Assembly (NCBI GenBank): GCA_019119575.1
Contig: DWWT01000065.1
Location: 26,831-90,830, forward strand
Length of the DNA stretch: 64,000 bases
Direction of reading: 5' to 3'
Source: Candidatus Enterocloster excrementipullorum
GTDB taxonomy: Bacteria; Bacillota; Clostridia; Lachnospirales; Lachnospiraceae
In this document: one piece after another, positions 24,711 through 32,953 of the stretch
Layout: every line of letters begins with the position of its first letter
Numbering within the stretch: position 1 is the stretch's first letter
Position numbers and translations under genes: made by a program
The notes under the pieces: model-generated
Databases searched by the model: none
Seen by the model: the letters and a program-made list of their open reading frames with translations, nothing else
What the model was told of the DNA's origin: nothing

Positions 24711-26705
24711 ATGAGCAGAGAGGTAATCGTGGCGAAGACCGCCGGCTTTTGTTTTGGCGTGGAGCGCGCCGTGGACCGGGTGTACGATCAGATCGAGGCG
24801 CAGGCCCGGGGAGAAATCCGGGGCCCCATTTACACCTACGGCCCCATTATTCACAATGAAGAGGTGGTGCGGGATCTGGGGGAAAAAGGCGTCCGGGTTT
24901 TGGAAACAGAGGAAGATCTAAGACGCCTGCCGGTGAATCAGGGGACAGTCATTATCCGCTCCCACGGAGTCAGCCGCCACATTTACGATATTTTAAAAGA
25001 GCGGGGAGTGGAGATTGTGGATGCCACCTGCCCCTTTGTGAAGAAGATTCATCGGATCGTCGCAGAGCACTCGGCAGCCGGGGATGTGGTGGTGATTATC
25101 GGAAGCCCGTCCCACCCCGAAGTGGAAGGCATCAGAGGCTGGGGAAATGCGGATACGGTGGTGATCGAAAGTGAGGAGGAGGCAGAACGCTTCTTCCCGC
25201 CGGAGGGACGCAGGCTGTGCATTGTGTCCCAAACGACATTTAATTACAACAAATTTAAAGAATTAGTTGAAAAAATTTCGAAAAAGGGTTATGATAGTAG
25301 TGTTTTAAATACGATTTGCAATGCAACACAGGAAAGACAAGTGGAGGCTGCGAAGATTGCTTCCCAGGTGGAGGCCATGATTGTCGTCGGAGGACGCCAT
25401 TCATCCAATACCCAGAAGCTTTACGAGATATGCCTCAAGGAATGTAAAAACACTTTTTACATTCAGACACTCGGCGATTTAGATCCTGATAGTGTATCTT
25501 CTGTGCGCAGCGTAGGTATTACAGCTGGGGCATCCACCCCAAAAAAGATTATTGAGGAGGTTCATACCAGAATGGCAGAGCAGAGTTTTGCAGAGTTATT
25601 AAAACAAGAGGAAGAATCCACCAAACCAATACGTACAGGAGAGATTGTCACTGGTCAGGTTATTGAAGTCAGCAAGGATGAGATCATCCTGAGTATTGCG
25701 GGGAACAAGTCCGAGGGCGTGATTACCCGTGAGGAGTACAGCAATGACAACAACCTGGATCTGACGACCAAGGTGCAGGTGGGTGAGGAGATGGAGGCAA
25801 AGGTGATCAAGCTCAACGATGGCGTGGGCATGGTATCCCTTTCCTATAAGAGAATGGCAGCTGACAGAGGCAACAAGCGTCTGGAAGAGGCCTGCGCGAA
25901 CCAGGAGGTTCTTACCGCCAAGGTTACCCAGGTGCTTGACGGCGGCCTGAGCGTGGAAGTAGAGGGCGCACGGGTGTTTATCCCCGCAAGCCTTGTTTCC
26001 GATATGTATGAGAGAGATCTGTCCAAGTATGCGGGACAGGAGATCCAGTTTGTGATCACGGAATTCAATCCTAAGAGAAGACGGATCATCGGCGACAGAA
26101 AGCAGCTTCTGGTGGCCCAGAAGGCCAAGATGAAGGAAGAGCTGTTTGCAAGAATTCAGCCCGGCGATACTGTGGAGGGAACCGTGAAGAATGTGACCGA
26201 CTTCGGCGCATTCGTTGACCTGGGCGGCGCGGACGGCCTGCTGCACATCTCCGAGATGAGCTGGGGCCGTGTGGAGAATCCCAAGAAGGTATTCAAGACC
26301 GGTGAGAAGCTCCGCGTGCTGATCAAGGATATCCAGGGCGAGAAGATTGCTTTAAGCCTTAAGTTCCCGGAGGAGAATCCCTGGGTGCATGCAGCTGAGA
26401 AGTATGCGGCCGGCAGTGTAGTGAGCGGCCGGGTTGCCCGTATGACGGACTTCGGCGCGTTTGTGGAGCTGGAGCCTGGTGTAGACGCTCTGCTTCATGT
26501 GTCTCAGATTTCCAGAGAGCACATTGAGAAGCCCTCCGACGTGCTGAAGATCGGCCAGGAGGTAGAGGCTAAGGTAGTAGATTTTAATGAGGCGGATCAC
26601 AAGATCAGCCTGAGCATCAAGGCGCTGCTCAACGCTCCTGCTCATGAGGATGCGGATGTGGCGGACGTGGACATTGATGCAGTAGCACAGTCTACAGAAG
26701 AATAA
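24711..26705 (+). CDS. ispH-rpsA: Bifunctional IspH (HMBPP reductase) - ribosomal protein S1 fusion
   Basis: 664 aa, ATG at 24711. Residues 1-285 are IspH: cluster cysteines in AGFCFGVERAV, DATCPFVKK and NTICNATQERQ, plus substrate histidines in IIHNEEVV, RSHGVSR and GSPSHPEVEG. It makes IPP and DMAPP in the last MEP-pathway step with a [4Fe-4S] cluster. Residues about 300-650 hold four S1 RNA-binding repeats (TGQVIEVSKDEIILS; TAKVTQVLDGGLSVEV; EGTVKNVTDFGAFVDLGG; SGRVARMTDFGAFVELEP). The fusion is the normal form in many Clostridia. A short AT-rich, codon-atypical stretch lies at 25240-25330, at the cysteine region. Confidence 0.96.
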   Translation: MSREVIVAKTAGFCFGVERAVDRVYDQIEAQARGEIRGPIYTYGPIIHNEEVVRDLGEKGVRVLETEEDLRRLPVNQGTVIIRSHGVSRHIYDILKERGVEIVDATCPFVKKIHRIVAEHSAAGDVVVIIGSPSHPEVEGIRGWGNADTVVIESEEEAERFFPPEGRRLCIVSQTTFNYNKFKELVEKISKKGYDSSVLNTICNATQERQVEAAKIASQVEAMIVVGGRHSSNTQKLYEICLKECKNTFYIQTLGDLDPDSVSSVRSVGITAGASTPKKIIEEVHTRMAEQSFAELLKQEEESTKPIRTGEIVTGQVIEVSKDEIILSIAGNKSEGVITREEYSNDNNLDLTTKVQVGEEMEAKVIKLNDGVGMVSLSYKRMAADRGNKRLEEACANQEVLTAKVTQVLDGGLSVEVEGARVFIPASLVSDMYERDLSKYAGQEIQFVITEFNPKRRRIIGDRKQLLVAQKAKMKEELFARIQPGDTVEGTVKNVTDFGAFVDLGGADGLLHISEMSWGRVENPKKVFKTGEKLRVLIKDIQGEKIALSLKFPEENPWVHAAEKYAAGSVVSGRVARMTDFGAFVELEPGVDALLHVSQISREHIEKPSDVLKIGQEVEAKVVDFNEADHKISLSIKALLNAPAHEDADVADVDIDAVAQSTEE

Positions 26706-26757
26706 TCCGGCACAGCGGTATTATGGCCGCTGCAGCGTATAAGCAAGACGGCAGAGG

Positions 26758-26787
26758 GGCTTCCGCTTACAGGCGGGAGCCTTTTTT
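26758..26787 (+). terminator. Terminator of the cmk-ispH-rpsA operon
   Basis: Stem GGCTTCCGC / GCGGGAGCC (one G-U), 6-base loop and a TTTTTT tail, 50 bases after the stop codon. Confidence 0.85.
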
Positions 26788-26817
26788 GACCCTTCACGCA
26801 GAAAAGCGGCAGAGTGT

Positions 26818-28161
26818 TTATGCGTTCCTGCCGATCTCCGGGTTGAGCAGCAGGGATGCGACGAAAAGCCCGTTTCCGTATTTGTAGTTCAAAACCCCGT
26901 GATAGCGCTCCACCAGATACCGGACCGAAGCGGTGCCGATTCCGGGCCGGTCGCCCTTGGAGGATAGGAAAATGCCGTTCTGCCTGCGGATTTCGTGGGA
27001 ATAGGAATTGGAAATGGACAGTGTGATCATGGAGCTGCCGGATTGACGGATATTTACGGTGATGGATGGATCGCCTCCTTCCTGGCGCATGCAGGCCTCC
27101 AGGGCATTGGAAAGGAGATTGCCCAGGATGGTACAGAAGTCGATCTCGGACAGCGGGAGAACAGCCGGGAGAGATACGTGAGCCGTGACGCGGATGGAAT
27201 TTTTCTTTGCCTCATCCAGGTAATAGTCCAGGAGGGAATTGGCCGGCAGATTCAGGCAGTAGCGGGCCTCCCCGGAGGACTGGCTGCTTCCCAGGTAGTC
27301 ATTGATATAGTTGAGAGCCTTTTGGCTCTTTTTTTGTTCCAGAAACCCTTTGACGGCGGCAAAATGAAAGCGCATATTGTGCTTGGCCTGGGCTGTCTGA
27401 TCCAGCGCTTTCTGCAGGCGGGACATCTGGGAAGTTTGGAGGTCCGCCAGCAGGCGGATTGTCTTATATTCCTCCCGGAGAGCAAAATTCTGAGACAGGC
27501 TGAGCAGGGCGTGAAGAATTACGTAGTGGACAAGGCATACGCAGGCAATCCAAAGAACGCAGCGGAAAAAGCGGCTGCCGTCAAGAAACGGAGAGGCAGA
27601 GGAGAGATCAAAGCCGATGCATCGAAAGATGATTGAAAAAATGAGAGGGATGGAGGCCAGCGTCTTCCAACTGGAGAGCGTGCGGGTGTATTCCGCCGCG
27701 CTTCTCAGGTAGGGGGTGAGGAACAGGCAGGCGCAGGGACACAGTACAAAGAGCATAAGGAGCGGCAGGAGAGAGGGAATGCCGGGGACAGCGATATGCA
27801 GGGAAAAGAAAAGATCCCGCAGCAGCATGCCGAAGAGGAGTGCCGCGTCAGCAAAATTTTGGAACATAAAAAGCGTATAGACAATCACAGTCCAGCGCAT
27901 TTTTGAAAGAAGGACGCACAAAATCACGTGAAAGGGCATGACAAGGCAGGGCATCAGGGTAAATGTCCAGGGATGGCCCGGCAGGAGAATGCAGAACACG
28001 GAAGAAAGGAAAAATACAAAAAACAGGTATCCTGCCAGGATACCTGTGGTTTTGTACATAGAAAAACGCAGCTCTCTGTGAAAAGCCGCGAAAAAGGGCC
28101 CTAAAATAGATACGTTTGCCGCCAATATAAGACAGAACCGGCGGATGGATACGAATGTCAT
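26818..28161 (-). CDS. GHKL sensor histidine kinase (AgrC/LytS-type)
   Basis: 447 aa. ATG at 28161 sits 7 bases from GGAGG and overlaps the regulator gene by 4 bases. Six or seven hydrophobic segments fill residues 1-220 (FFVFFLSSVFCILLPG, LLPLLMLFVLCPCACLFL). The dimerisation/phosphorylation helix has AKHNMRFHFAAVKGFLEQ, with His as the likely phospho-acceptor. The ATPase domain shows the N-box ILGNLLSNALEAC and the G-box GDRPGIGTASV. This is the GHKL group that signals to LytTR regulators, often in peptide sensing. No peptide precursor gene is seen beside it. Confidence 0.88.
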   Translation of the reverse strand: MTFVSIRRFCLILAANVSILGPFFAAFHRELRFSMYKTTGILAGYLFFVFFLSSVFCILLPGHPWTFTLMPCLVMPFHVILCVLLSKMRWTVIVYTLFMFQNFADAALLFGMLLRDLFFSLHIAVPGIPSLLPLLMLFVLCPCACLFLTPYLRSAAEYTRTLSSWKTLASIPLIFSIIFRCIGFDLSSASPFLDGSRFFRCVLWIACVCLVHYVILHALLSLSQNFALREEYKTIRLLADLQTSQMSRLQKALDQTAQAKHNMRFHFAAVKGFLEQKKSQKALNYINDYLGSSQSSGEARYCLNLPANSLLDYYLDEAKKNSIRVTAHVSLPAVLPLSEIDFCTILGNLLSNALEACMRQEGGDPSITVNIRQSGSSMITLSISNSYSHEIRRQNGIFLSSKGDRPGIGTASVRYLVERYHGVLNYKYGNGLFVASLLLNPEIGRNA

Positions 28162-28916
28162 CCTAAGCCTCCATTCAGCTTGCGGAACTGATAGTCTGCG
28201 TATTCCTGCTGAACCTGGGGACGCAGGTTTCTGGTAATAGGCAGGCGCTCTCCCGATGAAAGGACAAAATCCGTCTTTAAGAGGGATGTAACTTTGTCCA
28301 TGTTGATGATACAGTTGCGGTAGCAGCAGATAAACTGGGGGTAACACAGGAGCATGGGAGAAAAGTCGCTGAAGCGCATATAAGTCCGCACGATCCGTTC
28401 CGAGAGATGTATCTGTATGTAATGGTTGAAATAATCGGTGTACAAGATGTCGTCCAGCCGGATTTTTGTCATGATCCTGCTTTCCTTGACTTCGATATAA
28501 TGTCTCTGCCCTTTCTGCATGCGGGAGAGACAGTATTCCATGGTCTTGCAGAGCGCTTCATAGGAAACCGGCTTTACCAGATAGTCCAGGGCCCGCAGCT
28601 CATAGCCGGCCAGAGCGAAATCCGGACTGAAGGAGCACAGAATGATGGTGCAGCGCTCATCCTCCGAGCGGATTCGGCGGGCAGCCCGAAGTCCCGAGAG
28701 CTCTTCCTGCGTACCTGCCTCTTCTCTGCTTTCCTCCAGGAAGATATCCAAAAAAATCAAATCAAAAGCGCCGGCTTTCCAAACGTGGAAAAAATCCGAA
28801 GCGCTCTGAAAAATAGAGGTTTCTTGACAGATCTGGGCATCTGAGCAATATGCTTTTATATAGTCGGAGAGACGGCCGGCGTCCTCCGCGCAATCTTCAA
28901 TAATGGCAATATTCAA
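28158..28916 (-). CDS. LytTR-family response regulator (AgrA/LytR-type)
   Basis: 252 aa. The TTG start at 28916 (AAAGGA upstream) gives MNIAIIEDCAEDAGRL. The receiver domain (1-125) has the acidic pocket IIEDC, the phospho-acceptor Asp in LIFLDIFLEE, and the Lys in DYLVKPVSYE. It carries a 10-15 residue acidic insertion after the phospho-site (SREEAGTQEELSG). The LytTR DNA-binding domain (residues 140-245) includes IEVKESRIMTKIRLDDILYTD and FICCYRNCIINMDKV. It is the first gene of the operon with its histidine kinase. Targets are not evident. Confidence 0.9.
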   Translation of the reverse strand: MNIAIIEDCAEDAGRLSDYIKAYCSDAQICQETSIFQSASDFFHVWKAGAFDLIFLDIFLEESREEAGTQEELSGLRAARRIRSEDERCTIILCSFSPDFALAGYELRALDYLVKPVSYEALCKTMEYCLSRMQKGQRHYIEVKESRIMTKIRLDDILYTDYFNHYIQIHLSERIVRTYMRFSDFSPMLLCYPQFICCYRNCIINMDKVTSLLKTDFVLSSGERLPITRNLRPQVQQEYADYQFRKLNGGLG

Positions 28917-29111
28917 GGGAATCCTTTCTTCTTAAAAAGAAAAAGGGGACCGAAGTCCGTGCTATCTTTGCGTATAAAAATATCATTCGTTCGTCTGTAT
29001 ATTTACAGTATAATATATAAATTTTCAAAAAGCAAGGATAATTGGAATAAGTTGTAAAAAATAGGGTACACTTTTCCTGATAAATTTTGAGATGAGAAAG
29101 GAGACCATTTT

Positions 29112-29327
29112 ATGGGAAAGAAAAAGACCGTGGATTTTGATCCGAGAAAGCTGAGCCCGCAGGAAAAGCTGAAATTTGAGATTGCCCAGGAGCTGGGACT
29201 GGATTCCAAGGTGATGGAGGGGGGATGGAGAAGCCTGACGGCCAAGGAGAGCGGAAGGATCGGGGGGCTGATCACGAAAAAGAAGAGAGAGATGAAGGAG
29301 GAAGCGCTTCGCAGGGAAGAGGGGTAG
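29112..29327 (+). CDS. Alpha/beta-type small acid-soluble spore protein
   Basis: 71 aa, ATG at 29112 after GAAAGGAGACC. The core LSPQEKLKFEIAQELGL...GGWRSLTAKESGRIGGLI matches the alpha/beta SASP consensus: the ELGL germination-protease region, then the skExGxxGG DNA-contact segment. These proteins coat and protect spore DNA. This copy has a lysine-rich tail (TKKKREMKEEAL) where most have MVK, and a longer basic N-terminus, so it is a divergent member. It should be made in the forespore under SigG; sigG lies 20 kb away in this window. Confidence 0.8.
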   Translation: MGKKKTVDFDPRKLSPQEKLKFEIAQELGLDSKVMEGGWRSLTAKESGRIGGLITKKKREMKEEALRREEG

Positions 29328-29608
29328 GATATGTGTAAAAATAGATGTTTGCAGTTTTTATGCAGACAAAAGGTATGATGACTTTGAGGGGCGTACAGGG
29401 AAGGAAGACCGGAAAATTATTGAATATTTACAAGTTTTCACACAAAAACCAGGGAGAAAACCGCTTTGTTTGGCAGAAAGTAGAATTGATGCCGGACAAC
29501 TTGATCGGATGATTTGCCTGTGCTATGCTTTTTTTATCTTAGGAATTCGGCGCAAAATTGTTTTCGGCAGTTTGGCCGTTTCACATGGAAAAGGCGGAGG
29601 AAAAGCAC
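29328..29608. other. Intergenic region, no gene recognised
   Basis: 281 bases with several short open frames and no conserved pattern. It contains TTGATC (about 29500) and a TATGCT (about 29523) that could form a weak rightward promoter for the dehydratase gene. Confidence 0.4.
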
Positions 29609-31357
29609 ATGGAATTGGTAAGTCAAAAAATGAGAAAGCTGGCCCCGGAGCTGGATCCGCTGCGCATCGGCACCGGATGGGCAGCGGAAGATCTGGCAAA
29701 GCCGCAGATTTTGATTGAGAGCACGTTTGGGGACAGTCATCCCGGCAGCGGCCATCTGGATAAGCTGGTGGAGCAGGTGCAGCGGGGAATTAAGGATGAA
29801 GGCGGGCGTGGGGCGCGCTATTTTTGTACGGACATCTGCGACGGCGAGAGCCAGGGAACGGACGGCATTAATTACAGCCTCGCAAGCCGTGAAATCATCG
29901 CGGATATGATTGAGATTCACGAGAACGCGACGCCCTTTGACGGCGGCGTATTTCTCTCCAGCTGCGACAAGGGCATGCCGGGAAATCTGATCGGCATGGC
30001 CCGGGTTGACGTGCCGGCGCTGATGGTGACCGGCGGCACGATGAGCGCGGGCCCTGGGCTTTTGACCCTGGAACAGCTGGGGATGTACAGCGCCCGCTAT
30101 GAGCGGGGGGAGATCGATGAGGCGACCTTAAACTGGGCAAAGTCCAATGCATGTCCCAGCTGCGGGGCGTGCAGCTTTATCGGAACCGCCTCCACGATGC
30201 AGATTATGGCGGAGGCCCTGGGGCTGTCTCTCCCCGGCAGCGCCCTTCTTCCGGCGACAAGCCCGGATCTTCTGGAATATGCTTACCGGGCGGGCCGCCA
30301 GGCCGTGCGGCTGGCGCTGGCCGGATTAAAACCATCGGACATTGTCACAAAGGAGAGTTTTGAGAACGCGATCATGGTGCATGCAGCTATTTCCGGAAGC
30401 ACTAACGCCCTCCTGCATATCCCGGCGCTGGCCCATGAGTACGGGCTGGAAATCACGGGGGAGACCTTTGACCGTATGCACAGAGGCGCCCATTACCTGC
30501 TGGATGTGCGTCCGGCAGGGCGCTGGCCTGCGGAGTTCTTTTACTATGCGGGCGGTGTGCCGGCTATTATGGAGGAAATCAAGCATGTGCTGCATTTGGA
30601 TGTCATGACAGTGACAGGAAAGACCCTGGGAGAAAATCTGGAGGAACTGAGGCGGGAAGGTTTTTATGAGAAATGCCAGGGATGGCTGGATGAGGCGAAC
30701 TGCCGGTGCGGGCTTTCATTGACCAAATCGGATATTATACGGCCGTATGACCAGGCGATTGGAACGGAGGGAAGCATCGCGGTTTTGAAGGGAAATCTCG
30801 CGCCCGAGGGCGCGGTGATCAAGCACACGGCCTGCCCCAAGGAAATGTTTGAGGCTACCCTCTATGCCCGGCCTTTTGACAGCGAGGAAGAATGTCTTGA
30901 CGCCGTACTGCACCACCGGGTGCGGAAGGGGGACGCGGTGCTGATCCGCTACGAAGGCCCCAGGGCCAGCGGCATGCCGGAGATGTTTTATACCTCGGAA
31001 GCCATAAGCTCCGACGCGGAGCTGGGCCGCAGCATCGCCCTTATCACGGACGGGCGTTTTTCCGGCGCATCCACCGGTCCGGTGATTGGCCACTGCAGCC
31101 CGGAAGCTGCCGATGGAGGGCCCATCGCCCTGGTGGAAGAGGGGGATTTGATCTATATCAACGTCCAGGAGCGCCGGCTGGAGATTGTCGGCGTCAAAGG
31201 GGAGCGGCGGTCCCCGGAAGAAATCGAGGCCATTTTGAATGAGCGCCGCGCAAAATGGACGCCGCGGAAGCGGAAATATACCCGCGGCGTGCTCAGGCTG
31301 TTCGGCGAGCATGCGGCATCTCCCATGAAGGGGGCATATTTGGAGTTTGAAGATTGA
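29609..31357 (+). CDS. IlvD/Edd-family dehydratase (dihydroxy-acid or sugar-acid dehydratase)
   Basis: 582 aa, ATG at 29609 after GGCGGAGGAA. Iron-sulfur ligands are present in the usual order: TDICDGESQG (about residue 75), SSCDKGMPGN (about 117) and NACPSCGACSFIGTASTMQ (about 185). SGSTNALLHIPALAHEYG and the C-terminal ALITDGRFSGASTGPVIGHCSPEA are also diagnostic. The family dehydrates dihydroxy acids (IlvD, branched-chain amino acids) or aldonic acids. The DGESQG and PSCGACSF variants and the absence of other ilv genes favour a sugar-acid dehydratase, but this is not decisive. A single gene with its own terminator. Confidence 0.85.
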   Translation: MELVSQKMRKLAPELDPLRIGTGWAAEDLAKPQILIESTFGDSHPGSGHLDKLVEQVQRGIKDEGGRGARYFCTDICDGESQGTDGINYSLASREIIADMIEIHENATPFDGGVFLSSCDKGMPGNLIGMARVDVPALMVTGGTMSAGPGLLTLEQLGMYSARYERGEIDEATLNWAKSNACPSCGACSFIGTASTMQIMAEALGLSLPGSALLPATSPDLLEYAYRAGRQAVRLALAGLKPSDIVTKESFENAIMVHAAISGSTNALLHIPALAHEYGLEITGETFDRMHRGAHYLLDVRPAGRWPAEFFYYAGGVPAIMEEIKHVLHLDVMTVTGKTLGENLEELRREGFYEKCQGWLDEANCRCGLSLTKSDIIRPYDQAIGTEGSIAVLKGNLAPEGAVIKHTACPKEMFEATLYARPFDSEEECLDAVLHHRVRKGDAVLIRYEGPRASGMPEMFYTSEAISSDAELGRSIALITDGRFSGASTGPVIGHCSPEAADGGPIALVEEGDLIYINVQERRLEIVGVKGERRSPEEIEAILNERRAKWTPRKRKYTRGVLRLFGEHAASPMKGAYLEFED

Positions 31358-31363
31358 GAGCAA

Positions 31364-31425
31364 AGTACGGCCGGCGGAATTAAGGGCAACGTACGGCTGG
31401 CGGCAAAAGGTTCGCCGGCCGTACT
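31364..31425. repeat. Long-arm inverted repeat with an internal partial copy
   Basis: AGTACGGCCGGCG (31364-31376) and its exact reverse complement CGCCGGCCGTACT (31413-31425) enclose a third related piece, CGTACGGCTGGCGG (31390-31403). It lies just after the dehydratase stop and before the terminator. The arms could make two alternative hairpins. Confidence 0.7.
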
Positions 31426-31434
31426 GCCGTGTGC

Positions 31435-31474
31435 AGGCGCCGGGGCTGTCATAGGATGGCCCCGGCGCCTTTTC
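31435..31474 (+). terminator. Terminator of the IlvD/Edd gene
   Basis: A 12-bp perfect stem AGGCGCCGGGGC / GCCCCGGCGCCT, 12-base loop and TTTT tail. The tail overlaps the -35 box of the cobalamin operon promoter. Confidence 0.9.
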
Positions 31475-31498
31475 AAATTTCCGGAAATCGTATATAAT
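31470..31498 (+). promoter_or_regulatory. Promoter of the cobalamin operon
   Basis: TTTTCA (31470-31475), 17-base spacer, TATAAT (31493-31498), 72 bases before cbiG. The leader holds a hairpin at 31516-31548 that contains the dispersed CAGTTYAGACGRCGG motif, but no B12-riboswitch box. Confidence 0.65.
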
Positions 31499-31569
31499 GG
31501 ACGGGAATGATTATTCGTAACGGTTTACCCGCCGTCTGAACTGTTGCGATTATTATGGAGGAGAGCCGG

Positions 31570-32814
31570 ATGAAGATCGGACTTATCTGTTTTACTGCCA
31601 GGGGCACAGCATTGTGCCGCGTTTTGTTTTCCCGTCTGCGGGCGGAGGGAGAGGACTGCCGCGCCTGGATCCCCAGGAGGCATCTGCCGGACGGATGGCA
31701 GGATGAGGGACTGGAGCTCCAGGAACTGCCGGTGAGCCAGTGGGCCGGACAGATGTTTGCTGAGGGCCGGGGAATGATTTTCGTGGGGGCTGTGGGGATT
31801 GCGGTCCGGGCGATTGCCCCCTGGATACGGGATAAAATGACGGATCCGCCGGTCGCTGCGGTGGATGAGGCCGGCCGGTTTGCCATTCCCCTGCTGTCGG
31901 GCCATGTGGGCGGGGCCAATGCCCTGGCTCGGCGCATCAGCAGGATTACGGGGGCAGTGCCCGTGATTACCACAGCTACGGATGTAAACCGCACCTTTGC
32001 TGTGGACGTATTTGCTGTTGGGAACGGATTGGCCATCACGGACCGCCGGGAGGCAATGGAGATTTCCGCCGGCCTGCTGGCCGGGGATGCGGTCGGCTTT
32101 TTCAGCGATTTTCCTGTTGATGAGCTTCCGGCGGGCTGTGTTCCCCGCCTCTGCCGCCATAATATCTGGGTGACGCTCCGGGCAGGGGGGCATCCGGAGA
32201 CAGCCAGCGGCCTGGAGGAAGCGGAGGGGCCGGGTGCGGATGGATGCCCGGAGAACGGCGGTTCTTTGGATGCAGACGGATATCCGCAGCCGGAGAAAAG
32301 AGGCGCTGGAGCAAGCTTCCTGCGCCTGGTTCCACGAAAGCTGGTGCTGGGCGTTGGGTGCAGGCGGGATACGGATCCGGATGTCCTGGCCGGGAGAATC
32401 CGGAGGATATTCGAAGAAGAAAATATGGATCTGGCCGGGGTGAAGGCTCTGGCGACCATAGACTGCAAGAAAGATGAGAATGCCATCCGCAAGCTGGCGG
32501 AAGAAAATGGATGGGAGCTGCGGTTTTACAGCGCGGGGGAGCTGGCGCAGCTGGCCGGTGATTTTTCCGAATCGAAATTTGTCCGGGAGACAGTCGGCGT
32601 GGGAAACGTGTGTGAGCGGGCCGCCTGTGCCAGAGGCGGCCGCCTCGTTTTCGGCAAACGGGCCGGAGAGGGGATTACGGCCGCCGCTGCCCTGGAAGGG
32701 CCGGTAGAAATAAATGCAAAACGGGGATTTGGAGGCGAAGCGGATGCGGGGAAAACGCTGAATGGACAGCCCGGGTGTCCCGGGAAAAAGATTGAGAAAC
32801 CCCACGAGATATGA
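31570..32814 (+). CDS. cbiG: Cobalt-precorrin-5A hydrolase CbiG
   Basis: 414 aa, ATG at 31570 after GGAGGAG. CbiG N-terminal/middle signatures: MIFVGAVGIAVRAIAPWI, DEAGRFAIPLLSGHVGGANALARRI and PVITTATDVN. The C-terminal CobE-like domain starts near residue 255 (LVLGVGCRRDTDP, FYSAGELAQL, SVAEAAA-type VGVGNVCERAA). It opens the delta-lactone of cobalt-precorrin-5A, releasing acetaldehyde, in anaerobic corrin synthesis. A 40-residue Gly/Glu/Pro-rich linker separates the domains. First gene of the cobalamin operon. Confidence 0.93.
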   Translation: MKIGLICFTARGTALCRVLFSRLRAEGEDCRAWIPRRHLPDGWQDEGLELQELPVSQWAGQMFAEGRGMIFVGAVGIAVRAIAPWIRDKMTDPPVAAVDEAGRFAIPLLSGHVGGANALARRISRITGAVPVITTATDVNRTFAVDVFAVGNGLAITDRREAMEISAGLLAGDAVGFFSDFPVDELPAGCVPRLCRHNIWVTLRAGGHPETASGLEEAEGPGADGCPENGGSLDADGYPQPEKRGAGASFLRLVPRKLVLGVGCRRDTDPDVLAGRIRRIFEEENMDLAGVKALATIDCKKDENAIRKLAEENGWELRFYSAGELAQLAGDFSESKFVRETVGVGNVCERAACARGGRLVFGKRAGEGITAAAALEGPVEINAKRGFGGEADAGKTLNGQPGCPGKKIEKPHEI

Positions 32815-32928
32815 TATACTTTATCGCGCGAAGCGCGCCCGCCCGAAGGGCATGCATTACGGTGTGCCCGGAGGGTATACTTTATCGCGCGAAGCGCGCC
32901 CGCCCGAAGGGCATGCATTACGGTGTGC
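32815..32928. repeat. Tandem direct repeat, 61-base period, two copies with mini-hairpins
   Basis: TATACTTTATCGCGCGAAGC... begins at 32815 and again at 32876; about 54 bases are identical. Each copy contains two tiny hairpins with GAA triloops (CGCGC-GAA-GCGCG and GCCC-GAA-GGGC) followed by GCATGC and TTACGGTGTG. It fills the gap between cbiG and cbiD. The period is not a multiple of three, and no protein is conserved across the copies. Confidence 0.85.
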
Positions 32929-32953
32929 CGGGGGCGGGAGAGGGAGAGCGGAA

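Noticed and set aside
25230..25340. Frameshift or foreign insert inside ispH-rpsA
   Set aside because: The stretch is AT-rich with different codon use, but the frame is continuous and the conserved NTICNATQERQ cysteine motif is intact.
26818..28916. Agr-type peptide quorum-sensing locus
   Set aside because: The kinase and regulator fit, but no agrB-like processing protease or agrD-like peptide gene lies on either side.
29332..29379. 15-codon peptide after the SASP gene (MCKNRCLQFL...)
   Set aside because: It has a passable ribosome site but no conservation evidence and ends at once; too short to support.
31358..31569. Cobalamin riboswitch before cbiG
   Set aside because: No B12 box (GCCACTG-like) or long multi-stem leader; only about 70 bases separate the promoter from the start codon.
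31473..32805. Two long antisense open frames over cbiG
   Set aside because: Low-complexity Ser/Arg/Pro translations typical of shadow frames; cbiG itself is well conserved on the plus strand.
32815..32928. CRISPR array
   Set aside because: Only two direct copies, no spacer between them, and no cas gene in the window.
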